Shown: positions 23,254-33,110 of the stretch, one piece after another
Layout: every line of letters begins with the position of its first letter
Numbering within the stretch: position 1 is the stretch's first letter
NCBI GenBank assembly: GCA_963377175.1
Contig: CAUJNA010003324.1
Span: forward strand, 129,001-193,000
From: Effrenium voratum
Lineage: Eukaryota > Sar > Dinophyceae > Suessiales > Symbiodiniaceae
Direction of reading: 5' to 3'
DNA: 64,000 nt
Program-made: the position numbers and the translations under genes
The notes under the pieces: generated by a model
The model's input: only the letters and a program-made list of their open reading frames with translations
Told to the model about the DNA's origin: nothing
Databases searched by the model: none

Positions 23254-23780
23254 GATTGATGAGAGTCGGGGCTAGAATGAGGCTAAGCGTGGCACATGCT
23301 CAAGCCGAAACATGCATCCGTCGGCCATCAATACTTGAGTCAACCATCGCGCTCAATTGCATGTTCAACATAAACAATTCTACACCACGACGCCCTGAAA
23401 TACTTCAGGAGGTCCAATTAGTACTACCATTGGTTGCCATGACATTTATATAGTCTCAAACAAAAGGCACAATACGGGCACATGGCAGTGCTGCCTGTGA
23501 GAAATGCGGGACAAACATCGCTCGCAATCGCAAGACACGTGCACTGCAATGAACAAAACAACGTCCAGCCTCTACATGGCGGGCGTATAACGGCATATAG
23601 GCCGAATCCACACCGTTTTGCAAGCGAAGTGCTGGCAAATGTCTGTAGAGGCGTGTGCCGGTCAAAATGGAGTCCGCGGGCAGCCCAGGGCGACCCAATG
23701 GCTGTACACTGCACAAAGCACAAGGTCACCTTCTGCCCTGACCCCAAAGCTGATACATCATGTCAGCTGCTTAAACAAAA

Positions 23781-24302
23781 CTACGGCCCCTCCAGAGTGA
23801 CACGCGCGTAACCCAGGCGCAGCTTGCGAATGACGCTGCAATCCTCCAGTTCCGCCTTCTTCTGAAGCTTTTCCAGCTGAAGCTTATCCAGGTGAGCTCC
23901 CATATCGCGCTTGCGCTCCAGAGCTGCAATGTCCCGCAACTTCTTCTCCAGCTTCCTCACCTCTCGCTCCTCCATCTCGGTGAGTGACAGCTCTGATGGA
24001 TCCAACCGGTTCACAGCCGGCTTTGGCTGACTGCGCTGGCTGTACTGGCTATGCTTGCTTCGCCTTGAATCGAAGCTCGACGCCGCAGTGTCTGCCGCGC
24101 TCACCTCTGAGGATGTGCTCTGAGAGTCATCCAACTTGGCAGCATTCTTTGCTGCGTTCGCAGCCCGCTTTGGGCAGGACTTGATGCTATGGCCCACTGC
24201 CTTGCAGTAGCTGCATTCTCGCACGAATGGCAACGTGCAGGCAGCTGCCGCATGTCCGCTGCGGTTGCACCGCAAGCAAACTGTCCTGCTGCAAGCATCC
24301 AT
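23781..24302 (-). CDS. CCHC zinc-knuckle protein, copy 4
   Basis: 173 codons, the partner of copy 2 (2101 bp away), sharing the 9-bp deletion and KRAANAAK. It has MGAHLDK like copy 3, and a private Gln-to-Lys change in the linker (RRSKHSQ). If transcription runs along the minus strand this is the first gene of the array. Confidence 0.85.
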   Translation of the reverse strand: MDACSRTVCLRCNRSGHAAAACTLPFVRECSYCKAVGHSIKSCPKRAANAAKNAAKLDDSQSTSSEVSAADTAASSFDSRRSKHSQYSQRSQPKPAVNRLDPSELSLTEMEEREVRKLEKKLRDIAALERKRDMGAHLDKLQLEKLQKKAELEDCSVIRKLRLGYARVTLEGP

Positions 24303-24460
24303 GACTGATGAGAGTCGGGGCTAGAATGAGGCTACGCGCGGCACATGCTCAAGCCGAAACATGCATCCGTCGGCCATCCATGCTTAGTCAGCCATCTCGC
24401 CATATTCAACACAAACAAATTCTACACCATGACGCCCTCAAACACTTCAGGTGTTCCAAC

Positions 24461-25044
24461 TAGGCTGGCTTGACAATTGGCGGGCGGTCGTCACGGCTGC
24501 CGCAAACTCAGCGCAGGGCTGCAGCAAACAGTCTCAAGGCAATTGCCCTTCCAAGTTTTAGCCACTGAGCAGTTTCCCTCGACTGGAAGCTATTTTGAGC
24601 TCAAACAAATCAATTGCCGCGTCTTATAAATGCCACGCGGGCACATGGGCTCAGCAGCCATGATCCCTTTCACTTACTCCCAACCAAGTGCAGGGCAACG
24701 TATGGATCCGAGCTGTCCCGGAGAGATTGACCATTTCTGTCTGACTATCCAGCCGGCTAGCTTCCTTTCGCCCCCCAGCCTCGTTTTGACACAACGCTGG
24801 CCTCAAATCGCAGACTTCTTGTCGCTCGAAGCAAATGACATGAGTGAGCATCTAATGCTGCAAGCGATCAGACAGACAAGGCTTGCCGAGAAATACGTAT
24901 GCCTTTGGTATCTGTCTCAAGTCTTGACTCACACACACACACACTTTCTGTAATCAGCTTGCCAATCAAATAATTGCGGCCAGCCCAGTCCTGTTAAGCT
25001 TGGGCGGCTTGCAACAGGCAAAACAACACGACAAAGGATTACAC
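24461..25044. other. No recognisable gene; short CA repeat
   Basis: A (CA)n run lies at about 24929-24945. No exon is supported. Confidence 0.5.
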
Positions 25045-25162
25045 CCTCTTTGAAGATCTGTCGGAGGCTTCCATCCAACCTGGACCGGTTATAGTGCGTC
25101 TCAGCATGACGGAGTACGGTTGGGTCAACTTCCCAAACGCCAACGCACATTGCATCCAAAAG
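25045..25162 (-). CDS. Candidate internal exon, function unknown
   Basis: The minus strand has an acceptor (gcaatgcag) before and a donor (gagg|gtgtaatc) after a stop-free segment of about 118 bp. One frame reads LLDAMCVGVWEVDPTVLRHA then ETHYNRSRLDGSLRQIFKE. A second frame is also open, so the true phase is undecided. It may belong with the candidates at 25618-25708 and 26092-26205 in one minus-strand gene. Confidence 0.4.
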
Positions 25163-25617
25163 CTGCATTGCAGCTTGTCGCTTGCAGCCGGTTTCAAGGA
25201 CCTTGCCCCCTCCGCACTGGGCGGCAGGCGTGGATGCTATGTGACGAAGCGTCTTGGCCTAGGCCCAACAAGGGTAGATAGACTCCACAGGCTGACTGTT
25301 CTTCCCGGCAAGCCCATCGCCATCGCATTTTTGTATTTCCCTCCCTCAACATCCTTGTGTGTTACCTGCCGCACCTTCTGAATAAAGCAGATAATGCATT
25401 TCGTGAACTTTGAATTCTGCAAGTAGCATCGCATGCGTCAGCTATGTGCCAACACGGTAGAAAATTGGAGATATTGCAGGTCAACAAGCACGCAGTACCC
25501 GTATCATGAAAGCTACTATTATGGGTACTTCTAGGCTTTTACCATGTACTCCCTTGCTGGGCCGTGGTGGGCAACACGAAGCATTTGCAATTGCGGACTG
25601 CCCTGCCTAAATCTTGC

Positions 25618-25708
25618 CTGAGACCCAAGCCGGTGTTGAAGGCCTGGACTCTTCCCGCGATGTGATCCTTGGCCAAAATCCTATCCAGCATGTCACGAAA
25701 TTTGTAGT
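25618..25708 (-). CDS. Candidate internal exon, function unknown
   Basis: Minus-strand reading YKFRDMLDRILAKDHIAGRV then QAFNTGLGLR, followed by a GC-type donor (ctcag|gcaaga). GC donors are common in dinoflagellates. The acceptor is probably the AG at about 25709. No family recognised. Confidence 0.38.
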
Positions 25709-25789
25709 CTTGAGTTTCAACAGTTTGAGCGGTGCTTGACTTGGTGGGCTGCAATTGCCGCGTATTTTTTTGCTCAGCTTCACCACCTC

Positions 25790-25826
25790 AATGGGTCTCG
25801 CTTTACAATGGGTCTCGCTTTACAAC
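25790..25826. repeat. 17-bp tandem duplication
   Basis: aatgggtctcgctttac occurs twice in immediate succession, a small local duplication. Confidence 0.9.
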
Positions 25827-26091
25827 ATGCACACTCTCTTAAACCATCCTCTGTCTTGACTGCTTGCCAACCCCAGCTCAGCGTCGAGCAAGGATTCCAG
25901 CCTTCTGAACTGCGCTTCGCGCACGCGGGCCTGTTGCGGTTTGCGAGCATATTCACTCCTGATTCCGATCGTGAATGCCTCGGCCTATCCCAAAGGTGCC
26001 TTTCTCTACGCACAATTCCCGCTTATATTTATCCAGAATTTTCAGAGGAAAAATACACATCACAGGTGGCTGCAGGGCTGCCTCGGCATAC

Positions 26092-26205
26092 CTGGATTAT
26101 CAGCTCCAACAAAACAAGAAGGCTTCTTTGGAGGATGAACGCTGCTTCGCGACTCAAGCTAATAGGGATGATATTTTTGACTTCTTGCTGTGCCTCCCCA
26201 ATCTT
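26092..26205 (-). CDS. Candidate internal exon, function unknown
   Basis: Minus-strand reading EVKNIIPISLSREAAFILQR then SLLVLLELIIQ ends exactly at a strong GT donor (atccag|gtatgcc). The leucine-rich helical composition looks genuine. The upstream border is approximate. Confidence 0.4.
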
Positions 26206-27432
26206 CCACATGCTCAAAGTGTGTGTCACACTAGCTACTAGTACCAAACAGTCACTACACACACCATTCCCTTGTTGCTTCTGCCAAAAAGAGTCTAGGC
26301 GGCGTCACAATGCGCCTTGAGAAACAACAAGGAACACGCGTGATAGAATGTTCATGCAATTTCAGGCAGCCTCGGCAGCAAGGCGCTCACAAAGCACATC
26401 GACATGATGCTTCACGAAGTCCAGGCCCTGGACCCAAGACATTCAACAGGGTCATTCAGTTGTTCAACACGACAACGCTGTTGCGGAGCACCATGTAGAC
26501 ATGGTCTATCCCATTTAACTCTCCGTTGCAAGTGAAACAGACCGAGAAGGCACAGTCATGTTGGCCCGTTGGCCTGTTGTACTTCGGCCTGTCTGCAACA
26601 TCAATTCACTTGCACTCTTTTGTGTTGCCAAAGTAGAGCTTGGGACCTCGTCTGAACCAAACAGAGGTAAAACCATTCTCCAAGCCACACTACGTTGTGG
26701 CTTCCGGCCCTTTGCCGGGCCCAGGGATGAGCGCAAGGGAAGCTGCTTCATGCAACTACATGTTGATGGCCGGTTGATTCATAGACCTGCAGTGCAATTA
26801 TGCCATAATACGAAGGTCGGATGTGCTGGGCATGCCAAGCAAGAGCCTGTACCCTCTTCTTTTGCTTGTGACTGTGGCTGCCAGTGTTGACAACCGATAT
26901 TAACCCCCCGAGTGAAGCTGTCCCTGTTTCTCCCCCAACTGCCAGCCCGTTCTACTTCAAGAAATCCACAAGGTTTGGCTCAAAGAGACCCCGGTCAGTT
27001 ATGCAGTTGATTGCGAGACAGGGGACCGCAGGTTGTTGTCTGCTTGTCCATTTGCCGTGGTTGCATGTTGGGCCTTGATTTTGAGCCACATCCACCAGAA
27101 TTCCCTATTTCAAGATGACGGTTTCTGACTCCTGACAAAGCAAAGAAACATGATTAGATGTCAAAAGCCACTGCGAATACTGCTGCATGCCACCTACTGC
27201 TTGAACATATTTCTGATACAGTGATAGTTCCAAGTTCCAAGGGCTGTCATTTTAGACCTCACAACACTCAGATGGCCAAAAAAAACACCATTTCTCACTA
27301 CTTTGACAAGCTCATCAAGGGCAGCCCCCTGCGATGCCAGTCGGCCCGACCCCCTATGGCCCTCTCCAGCACTGGAACTCAAACAAATGCAAACTCCTTT
27401 TACTTTCCTATTGAAGTCACATTGGTCAACAA
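26206..27432. other. Mostly unassigned
   Basis: A minus-strand frame near 27200-27350 (ALDELVKVVRNGVFFGH) could be an exon but lacks clear borders. A ttggctcaa string near 26974 resembles part of the spliced leader but is too short to use. Confidence 0.4.
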
Positions 27433-27519
27433 TCTGTGCAATGGTCGGCAACATGCAGTCCAGTCTTCATCGTGTCACAATGAAGACTGGACTTCGCATG
27501 CTGCCGACCATTGCGCAGA
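27433..27519. other. Near-perfect long hairpin
   Basis: The left arm 27433-27470 and right arm 27480-27519 are reverse complements, apart from one G-U wobble, one A-C mismatch and a 2-nt bulge. The loop is 9 nt (27471-27479). A transcript from either strand would fold into a stem of about 38 bp. This is the size range of a microRNA or siRNA precursor. It could instead be a recent inverted duplication or the remnant of a fold-back element. No protein reading explains it. Confidence 0.85.
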
Positions 27520-28243
27520 ATGAACGTCTCGAACGTGTCGAACGTTTCCACCGTTTTGAATTGTTTTCGAACGTTTCAAAGTTCGTGGCCCAAACAGGGT
27601 AGGGGCAACGTTCGCAGGCGAAACAGGCTCAGCCCGCCGAGGGAACATGGCAGGCATAACACGATAACGCTCCCCCACGGCGGCAACCTTGTGAAGTTTA
27701 GTCCGGCCGTTGTTTCCAAACAGTCTATCACGACAGCATCAAGTTAGTCTGTCACCGGTATCTGCATCATCGGGGCTCTTTTGCAACACCATGTTTCTGT
27801 TTAGCGTTGCCATGAGGAAGCAGGGGAAATACTGTCAAATTGGTGGCGCAGGCAATGCATGCTAAGCAGTCTGTGGTGGGTCTGAGTCTATTGGGCTAGA
27901 AGGGTGTACCGCGCTTGATGCAACACCCGACAAGCCGATTACAACACGTCCTCGCTCTCTTTGGAGTCCACATGTTCTGGACCTTGGCAAAGGCTTAAAG
28001 TATCATACAGTCAGGTATGAAGAGCATATCATCTGAGCAGTTCAGTCCAACATCATTCTTGGCTTGCTTGCTTAAGGCTACCCCATATGCTTCATTTCAC
28101 CAACCTTGTAGGTTTGCATGCTTCTGTTGCCTTCTTTGCGGCTCGTCCGCAAATCTCATTGAATGGCAACCAGGTTCATCCTTTCAAAGGCACACACCTG
28201 GCAATCAGGCACCAGCAATTCACCAGCAACTGATGTGGCTATC
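27520..28243. other. No recognisable gene; short direct repeats
   Basis: 27521-27600 carries several gaacgt/tcgaacgttt units spaced about 9-10 bp. Nothing else is supported. Confidence 0.5.
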
Positions 28244-28537
28244 ATGAACTCGGAGGCTGCCGCGCAAAAGCTCGCGCTCTCGCAGCACAAGTCTCAGGAG
28301 ATTGCCCGAATCCAAGTTGAGCCTGTTGAGCAGCTCCTGAGGCACGAGGCGAGCGCCACTTCGAAATCAGAAGCCAAACGAGATGTTCCATCTCCACCGA
28401 TCCCATCCTTTTGCTGGGCCCATGGCTCCCGGGCCCCCCCCAACCTCTCCTCGAAGCGACCCTCCAACGCTGCCAGCCGCGACAGTGTCTCGGCAGCCCT
28501 CGTAGCGCACTCATGGATAATGTCAGGAGACGATTAG
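28244..28537 (+). CDS. Open frame truncated by TIR element
   Basis: A plus-strand frame from ATG reads MNSEAAAQKLALSQHKSQEI then ARIQVEPVEQLLRHEASATS, a helical, protein-like start. It loses coherence (Pro/Arg/Ser-rich) and stops within the left end of the inverted-repeat element at 28531. The element may have cut into a gene. One of very few plus-strand candidates in the window. No family recognised. Confidence 0.35.
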   Translation: MNSEAAAQKLALSQHKSQEIARIQVEPVEQLLRHEASATSKSEAKRDVPSPPIPSFCWAHGSRAPPNLSSKRPSNAASRDSVSAALVAHSWIMSGDD

Positions 28538-29128
28538 TAACCCCCCCCCCGATTAAAGGTTTCCCCTTTTCCCCCCCAAATTCCAACCAACACTAAAGTA
28601 AAGGGCCAACAAGATTTCCCAAAAACACCCTACCCGATAATTTTTGAGCCCTCCCCAACACCCCCCCTGATTAAAGGTATCCCTCTGCAGCCCCCAAGCC
28701 AACAAAAAACCTGCCAGAAAGGTGCTTTCCTTCTTGCTTAGTATTTGCTTAGTCTATGCTTAAACCCACCAATACTAAGTCACTATTGAACCCCTCAAGT
28801 TTTCCCCAAAAATATGCTTCCCCCGAAATGCATTTTTCCTTATTAAAATTTGTGGTTTTCAAGCTCACAAAGGGGACCCCCCTTGGAGGCCAGTCCCCCC
28901 TCAATAACAGAAACCCCCAGCGATTAATCAGGGCCCTTTTGGGCTCAAAACCAAACAAATATGCTGTTGCCTCTTAAAGTCCTACAGTACTGCCCCGAAG
29001 GGACCAGACGTAAGAGGACGAGGACCGAAAGGGGCTCCAGAGTAATCAGGGGGGTCCTCCCAAAAATCTCATTTTTTGGGACTTGTCCAAACCTTGTCAA
29101 CCTTGAAGGGGGGGCGGTTTACTAATCA
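28531..29128. mobile_element. MITE-like element with terminal inverted repeats
   Basis: Left end 28532-28559 starts GATTAGTAAC followed by a C tract and gattaaagg. The right end (29127 read backwards) starts GATTAGTAAACC, then a C tract and ttcaagg. Inside, a gattaaaggt or gattaatcaggg motif next to C or G tracts recurs at 28551, 28669, 28920 and, inverted, 29042. The roughly 600-bp island is richer in homopolymers and in A+T than its surroundings. No transposase fits inside, so it would be non-autonomous. I could not identify a target-site duplication. Confidence 0.55.
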
Positions 29129-30549
29129 GTTGTCGCCACTATGGACGCAACACTTGAAGATCAGCTGATTGCTCTGGTGCTTTGAATCTCTGGAAGCTCT
29201 AAAAAGAACTGAGAACAAAGCACTGGCCAACGAGGCAATATGTTTATGCCTCAAAGTGTTCTGCTTCGTCGTATACGCTCATCACAAGCACAATATCTAC
29301 CAGATGACATCTGCGGTTCTGTCCCATCCAGAGACACAACAGGCAAGACTCCGGTTTGATTGCTTGCTTGTCAGGCATTGCCCGGCTCTCAGATGAAGAC
29401 CTTCCGCAGCAAGCCACTCTAGTACAGGAAGGGACTGTGCCTAAATCCCCCCGCAAATCAACAGTCAAGGCCTTTGTGTTTGAGCTTCGAGCTTACATGC
29501 TGACGTGGGTTGGCTTGGATTTTCTGAGGCTTCACCAAGGATCCGGATGACTACTGCCCCTCAGTCCCTGGCTGCGGCAGCTCCGTTTGAGCCTTCATGT
29601 ACTGTGGAGTCACACAAAGTGGTGCATGTGCGTAAGCATCACCAACAAATTGACAATACAAATCCTTGAAACAATGGTGCCTTGCTGGCGTGGTGTTGCT
29701 TTCCAATTGGCTTCTATTTGGTGGGGACATGTGGGGACATTCCCTCGGCTCTGAACGCAAATAAATATTCTAGCAGGAAAGCCCAATTATGCACAAAGCC
29801 ACCTCAGCCGGCTCGTCAACATCAACTGGCCTCAAGGTGTCTCTGGCACAGGTCTGCAAGGCGTCCATCCAGCTCAGACTGGCAGGAAGTGGATACATCA
29901 GCAGAAAGCCATGCCTCTCCTTCCTACTGCTCTCGTCCCCCTTTGCAATTCTGCATCTCTCCCTGCTTCCCTCCCCCGCACCAGTCGACCGTCGAAGGTC
30001 GCAAGGCGTTGTGAAAACGATGCCCACGCAGTCTCAACCTGAGGCAAGCAGTGCGTGTTGGTCTGATTGCAGAAGGTCTTGGGGAATGCAGCTCACAAAA
30101 TGGCTTCGCAAGTACCTGCAGGGCTGTCTACCATGTGTTACTTCAGAAATGTAAAGATTGAACGCTGCAGAAGCGCTCAAATCAGATGATTCACCTGCTC
30201 CTGAACTGAGAAGAGTACTTCACGAGCAGCAGTCACTCTCATGACAAGTCTGGGCTGAAACTCTTTTCTGCGCCAGTATGCGCCAGGTGCGGTCAGACAA
30301 GGGTTTGAAGCCTGAATCAGTCGCAGTAATGGAGTTTGTGGATGGCCGCTCCAATTCAATCGGTGTGAGCTTGTTGGCGCCCGTGACTAGCAAGTGTCCT
30401 TCTTGGCATCATTCTTGCCTGCTCAAGCCCCAGGCAGTCTGATTGCAGTTGGTAAGCAGCACCTGCATTCGGCCGCGCAACTGAACCTTCCTGCCAGAAC
30501 TTTTGGAATACCGAGCCAAAACAAACTGAAAGGAATATATGTCTCAAGG
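29129..30549. other. Mostly unassigned
   Basis: A minus-strand reading near 29800-29910 (LSWMDALQTCARDTLRPVDV) is exon-like but unsupported by clear borders. No repeats of note. Confidence 0.35.
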
Positions 30550-30800
30550 ATTATTAGGCATGTGTGCAAACGCGACAAAAAGTGTGCTATCCAACTCACC
30601 TCCATGAAACACAACTTGCGCCGCCATAGCCAACACAGGAACCCGACTGGCATCTGCAGCATCATCGGCAAATGCACTGATTGCTGCCCGCTGACAATGC
30701 GCACATGGTGCATGCCTAGTAAGGCTGGACACCAGCGCGGGGACAACATCAAATCTGACTTCCAGCAGTTCATAAAGTGATAGCCTCAGCAGAATCGGAT
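30550..30800 (-). CDS. Candidate exon, ARM/HEAT-like helical repeat
   Basis: The minus strand reads LDPILLRLSLYELLEVRFDV, then VPALVSSLTRHAP and CQRAAISAFADDAADASR. The pattern (hydrophobic helix, then QRAA-x-AFADDAA, then a Val/Ala-rich helix) resembles an armadillo or HEAT repeat, many of which occur in protist scaffold proteins. The resemblance is by eye and only one or two repeats long. Splice borders not resolved. Confidence 0.33.
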
Positions 30801-31796
30801 CTAGATGCCCAGTTGGGTAGAGTTTTGCAGGTACACAAAACCACACACTGGAAGCACGTACGCAAATGCCTCCGCGGGTGTGGACACGTGGAAGGGTGCC
30901 TACGCTGGCCTGTCTCATCAAAATGAGTGGGTTTTCTTGCGTGCTTCTCGTTGGACAGCATATTCTGGCAAAACACGCCTACACGGAATGCCTACGAAGG
31001 ACCTTGTTGGAATCGCCCACGCAGAATGCCAAAGTGATCCTACAGGTTTGCTTGAAGGCGAGTTCCAGCCGAATACTAAACAAATGCATTGCCAAGACAC
31101 CCGCCTCAGTTTGTCAGGGATAAATCGCAAGGATAACGCCAATAATTAGCCCACAATTCACATGCCTCACAGTACAAATCTGAGTTCAAACAAGTTGTTC
31201 AGAAATAGTCGTGGTCAAAAACAAACTAAGGTTTCAACCTCCGGCAGTTCATAGAACTTCTTTGCTTGTCAGTTGGCATAATGATAGTTAAAGCCTGAAC
31301 TCAGCCCCGATTTTCACATACCTTGGAACATGGTACCCAAATGTACCCATGAAAGGAAAGAAAACCAACATCGTCTCTTGCTCTGTGCGGCCTGCGTGCA
31401 TGTGGCTAAAAAGCAGCGGGTGGTTGAGATATATGCAACATAACCGAATAGATTTCGGCTTCGCATGGCTTTAATCCAGCCACAGGAGCTGCCTGCTTTG
31501 AGTTGAGTTACAGACATTGTGATAGTCACAAACAACATGTGATTTGAATTCCACGTTGTTCACAGAACCGTCAGTCAGAATGATGTCAGTGACAGGACGA
31601 GACTGAATTCGATCCAGGTTGTTCATAGAAAAATAATCTAGTGCAAACAATAAACAAGCCGTCAACTTGCAAAACAAAAAGCCTGACAGCCAAAGATTAC
31701 CCTACTTTCCTGCATCAACCCACCCCTTGGGTTGAACGTCTTCACACTTTGCTTTGAACGGAGATGTTGTTGAAATCAGCGATGCCACGCCAGTTC
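30801..31796. other. No recognisable gene; degenerate repeats
   Basis: 31185-31640 has three loose copies of a motif around gttgttcannagaa (31193, 31555, 31618). No exon supported. Confidence 0.45.
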
Positions 31797-31892
31797 CTTC
31801 CTTCCTTCCTTCCTTCCTTCCTTCCTTCCTTCCTTCTTTCCTTCCTTCCTTCCCTCCTCCCTTCCCTTCCCTTCCCTTCCCTTCCCTTCTTT
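31797..31892. repeat. TTCC / TTCCC microsatellite
   Basis: (TTCC)n grading into (CCCTT)n. It generates Arg/Lys/Glu-Gly runs on the minus strand and Pro-Ser-Phe runs on plus; neither is a gene. Confidence 0.95.
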
Positions 31893-32967
31893 TCCTTCCT
31901 CTCCTGCTGAATGAGCTTTGTGTGCTCAAAGAAGTTAGTTCTGTTCACCACCTTGGTCCACTTTTCCTACAGGGCGGGGTCCATGCAGCGCGCAAGCCCG
32001 GCCCGGCACCTCTGCCTCCCTGAGTTGCTTCTGAATACCATCCAGCAGTGGCACCTGTGCAAGCAACGCCCATTCCACAAATGGAACATATGCCCAGAAT
32101 TGAATCACGGGCCATGTTGTAAGGTTGTGTAAATACCTACCTCGAGCCTTAGAGCAGCCGCGTTGGCCCTCAAGCCACTCCCTTGCATTCCGCAGGTCAC
32201 CAACCAAAGCGCTGCCTCCTCAGACTTGCCGCGGAGCTTGCCTTCACCTGCAGAGCACTTCATTTTTTGAAGTGCCCGCTGGAACAGTACAGACAAGATG
32301 TGGGTGGCCAAGACATGTTCAAATGCTTCTCAGTGAATCAATGTTTTGCGAAGACAGTATTGTCGTAGGGTGAAGGTGGGCCATGTCAAAACCGAACTGC
32401 AATCATTGAGTGTATCAATCATTATGACCTGGCAGGCATTCGAAGGAACAGCTCTGGCCTGCGGAGGTAATCAGGCGCGAGGCGCTTTGGGACCTCAGTC
32501 AAGTAAGGTCAGCCGAAGTGCGCTGGAAAACCCATACATAGCTTCTTGGGCGAAATTGTGTCAGACCCCACTTCGCGACTGCCGCACTCAAGGAGCAGAC
32601 TCAAGTTCCAAGCAACCACAAGTGCCCTAAGCACCACCCAAACATGCTGCCTCCAAGTCATGCACAAGTTGGGAAGGACACCAATTTATTACTCTTCCAT
32701 GGATGTCTTGTCAGTGCGGCACCTTCTTGAGGGCGAATGACCTGGCCAGCAGAATGGCGCATATGCCCTTTCAACATAGTTGAGCTTAAGCAGGAAGCTG
32801 GTCGCGGCCTGCGCGATTGACCTGTAGAAGAACATATTTTGATACAACTTTGTCTGATGAGCATCAACATATATAACATGAGTCCAGTTGCGTCAATCCG
32901 GCTCAACGTCACATGCATGCATACATATTATATTCCAGAGAAGATATTGTTCTGATTGTCTTCGTGG
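31893..32967. other. No recognisable gene
   Basis: A weak B-box-like gattcaattctg occurs on the minus strand near 32098. No exon can be defended. Confidence 0.45.
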
Positions 32968-33110
32968 TCAGAGTGCCGTCATGAAAATAACTGGCGCGTT
33001 TGCCAATGTGTTGGAATCATCATCCAGCATAGGTGAAATCGTTGCCTCAAAAATGTCCAGCCGGAAAGTGAAGCAGTGCAGCATGCCTTGAGTGCCACAA
33101 GCAAAAGCTA
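32968..33110 (-). CDS. Candidate terminal exon, function unknown
   Basis: Minus-strand reading GMLHCFTFRLDIFEATISPM then LDDDSNTLANAPVIFMTAL and a stop. The alternating hydrophobic pattern suggests beta strands. A possible acceptor (cactcaag) lies just upstream at about 33090. No family recognised. Confidence 0.38.

Larger units (their letters stand above)
20313..24460 (-). repeat. Tandem array of four zinc-knuckle gene units
   Basis: Four head-to-tail units of 1049-1052 bp, each with one intronless minus-strand gene and a spacer of about 530 bp. Equivalent points in units 1 and 3, and in units 2 and 4, are exactly 2101 bp apart. Units 1 and 3 share a 9-bp insertion and a spacer version that units 2 and 4 lack. 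The array is therefore a duplicated dimer. Left similarity begins near 20313 and right similarity ends near 24460. Multi-copy tandem genes of this kind are characteristic of dinoflagellates. Confidence 0.95.

Noticed and set aside
20292..23747. Second conserved minus-strand open frame (98-125 codons) 3' of each zinc-knuckle gene
   Set aside because: Its conservation follows from the near-identity of the repeat units; lengths and starts differ between copies and composition is not protein-like. More likely 3' UTR and spacer.
26970..26990. Possible relic of the dinoflagellate spliced leader (tttggctcaa)
   Set aside because: Only ten bases match and the upstream half of the leader is absent; too short to call a retroposed mRNA.
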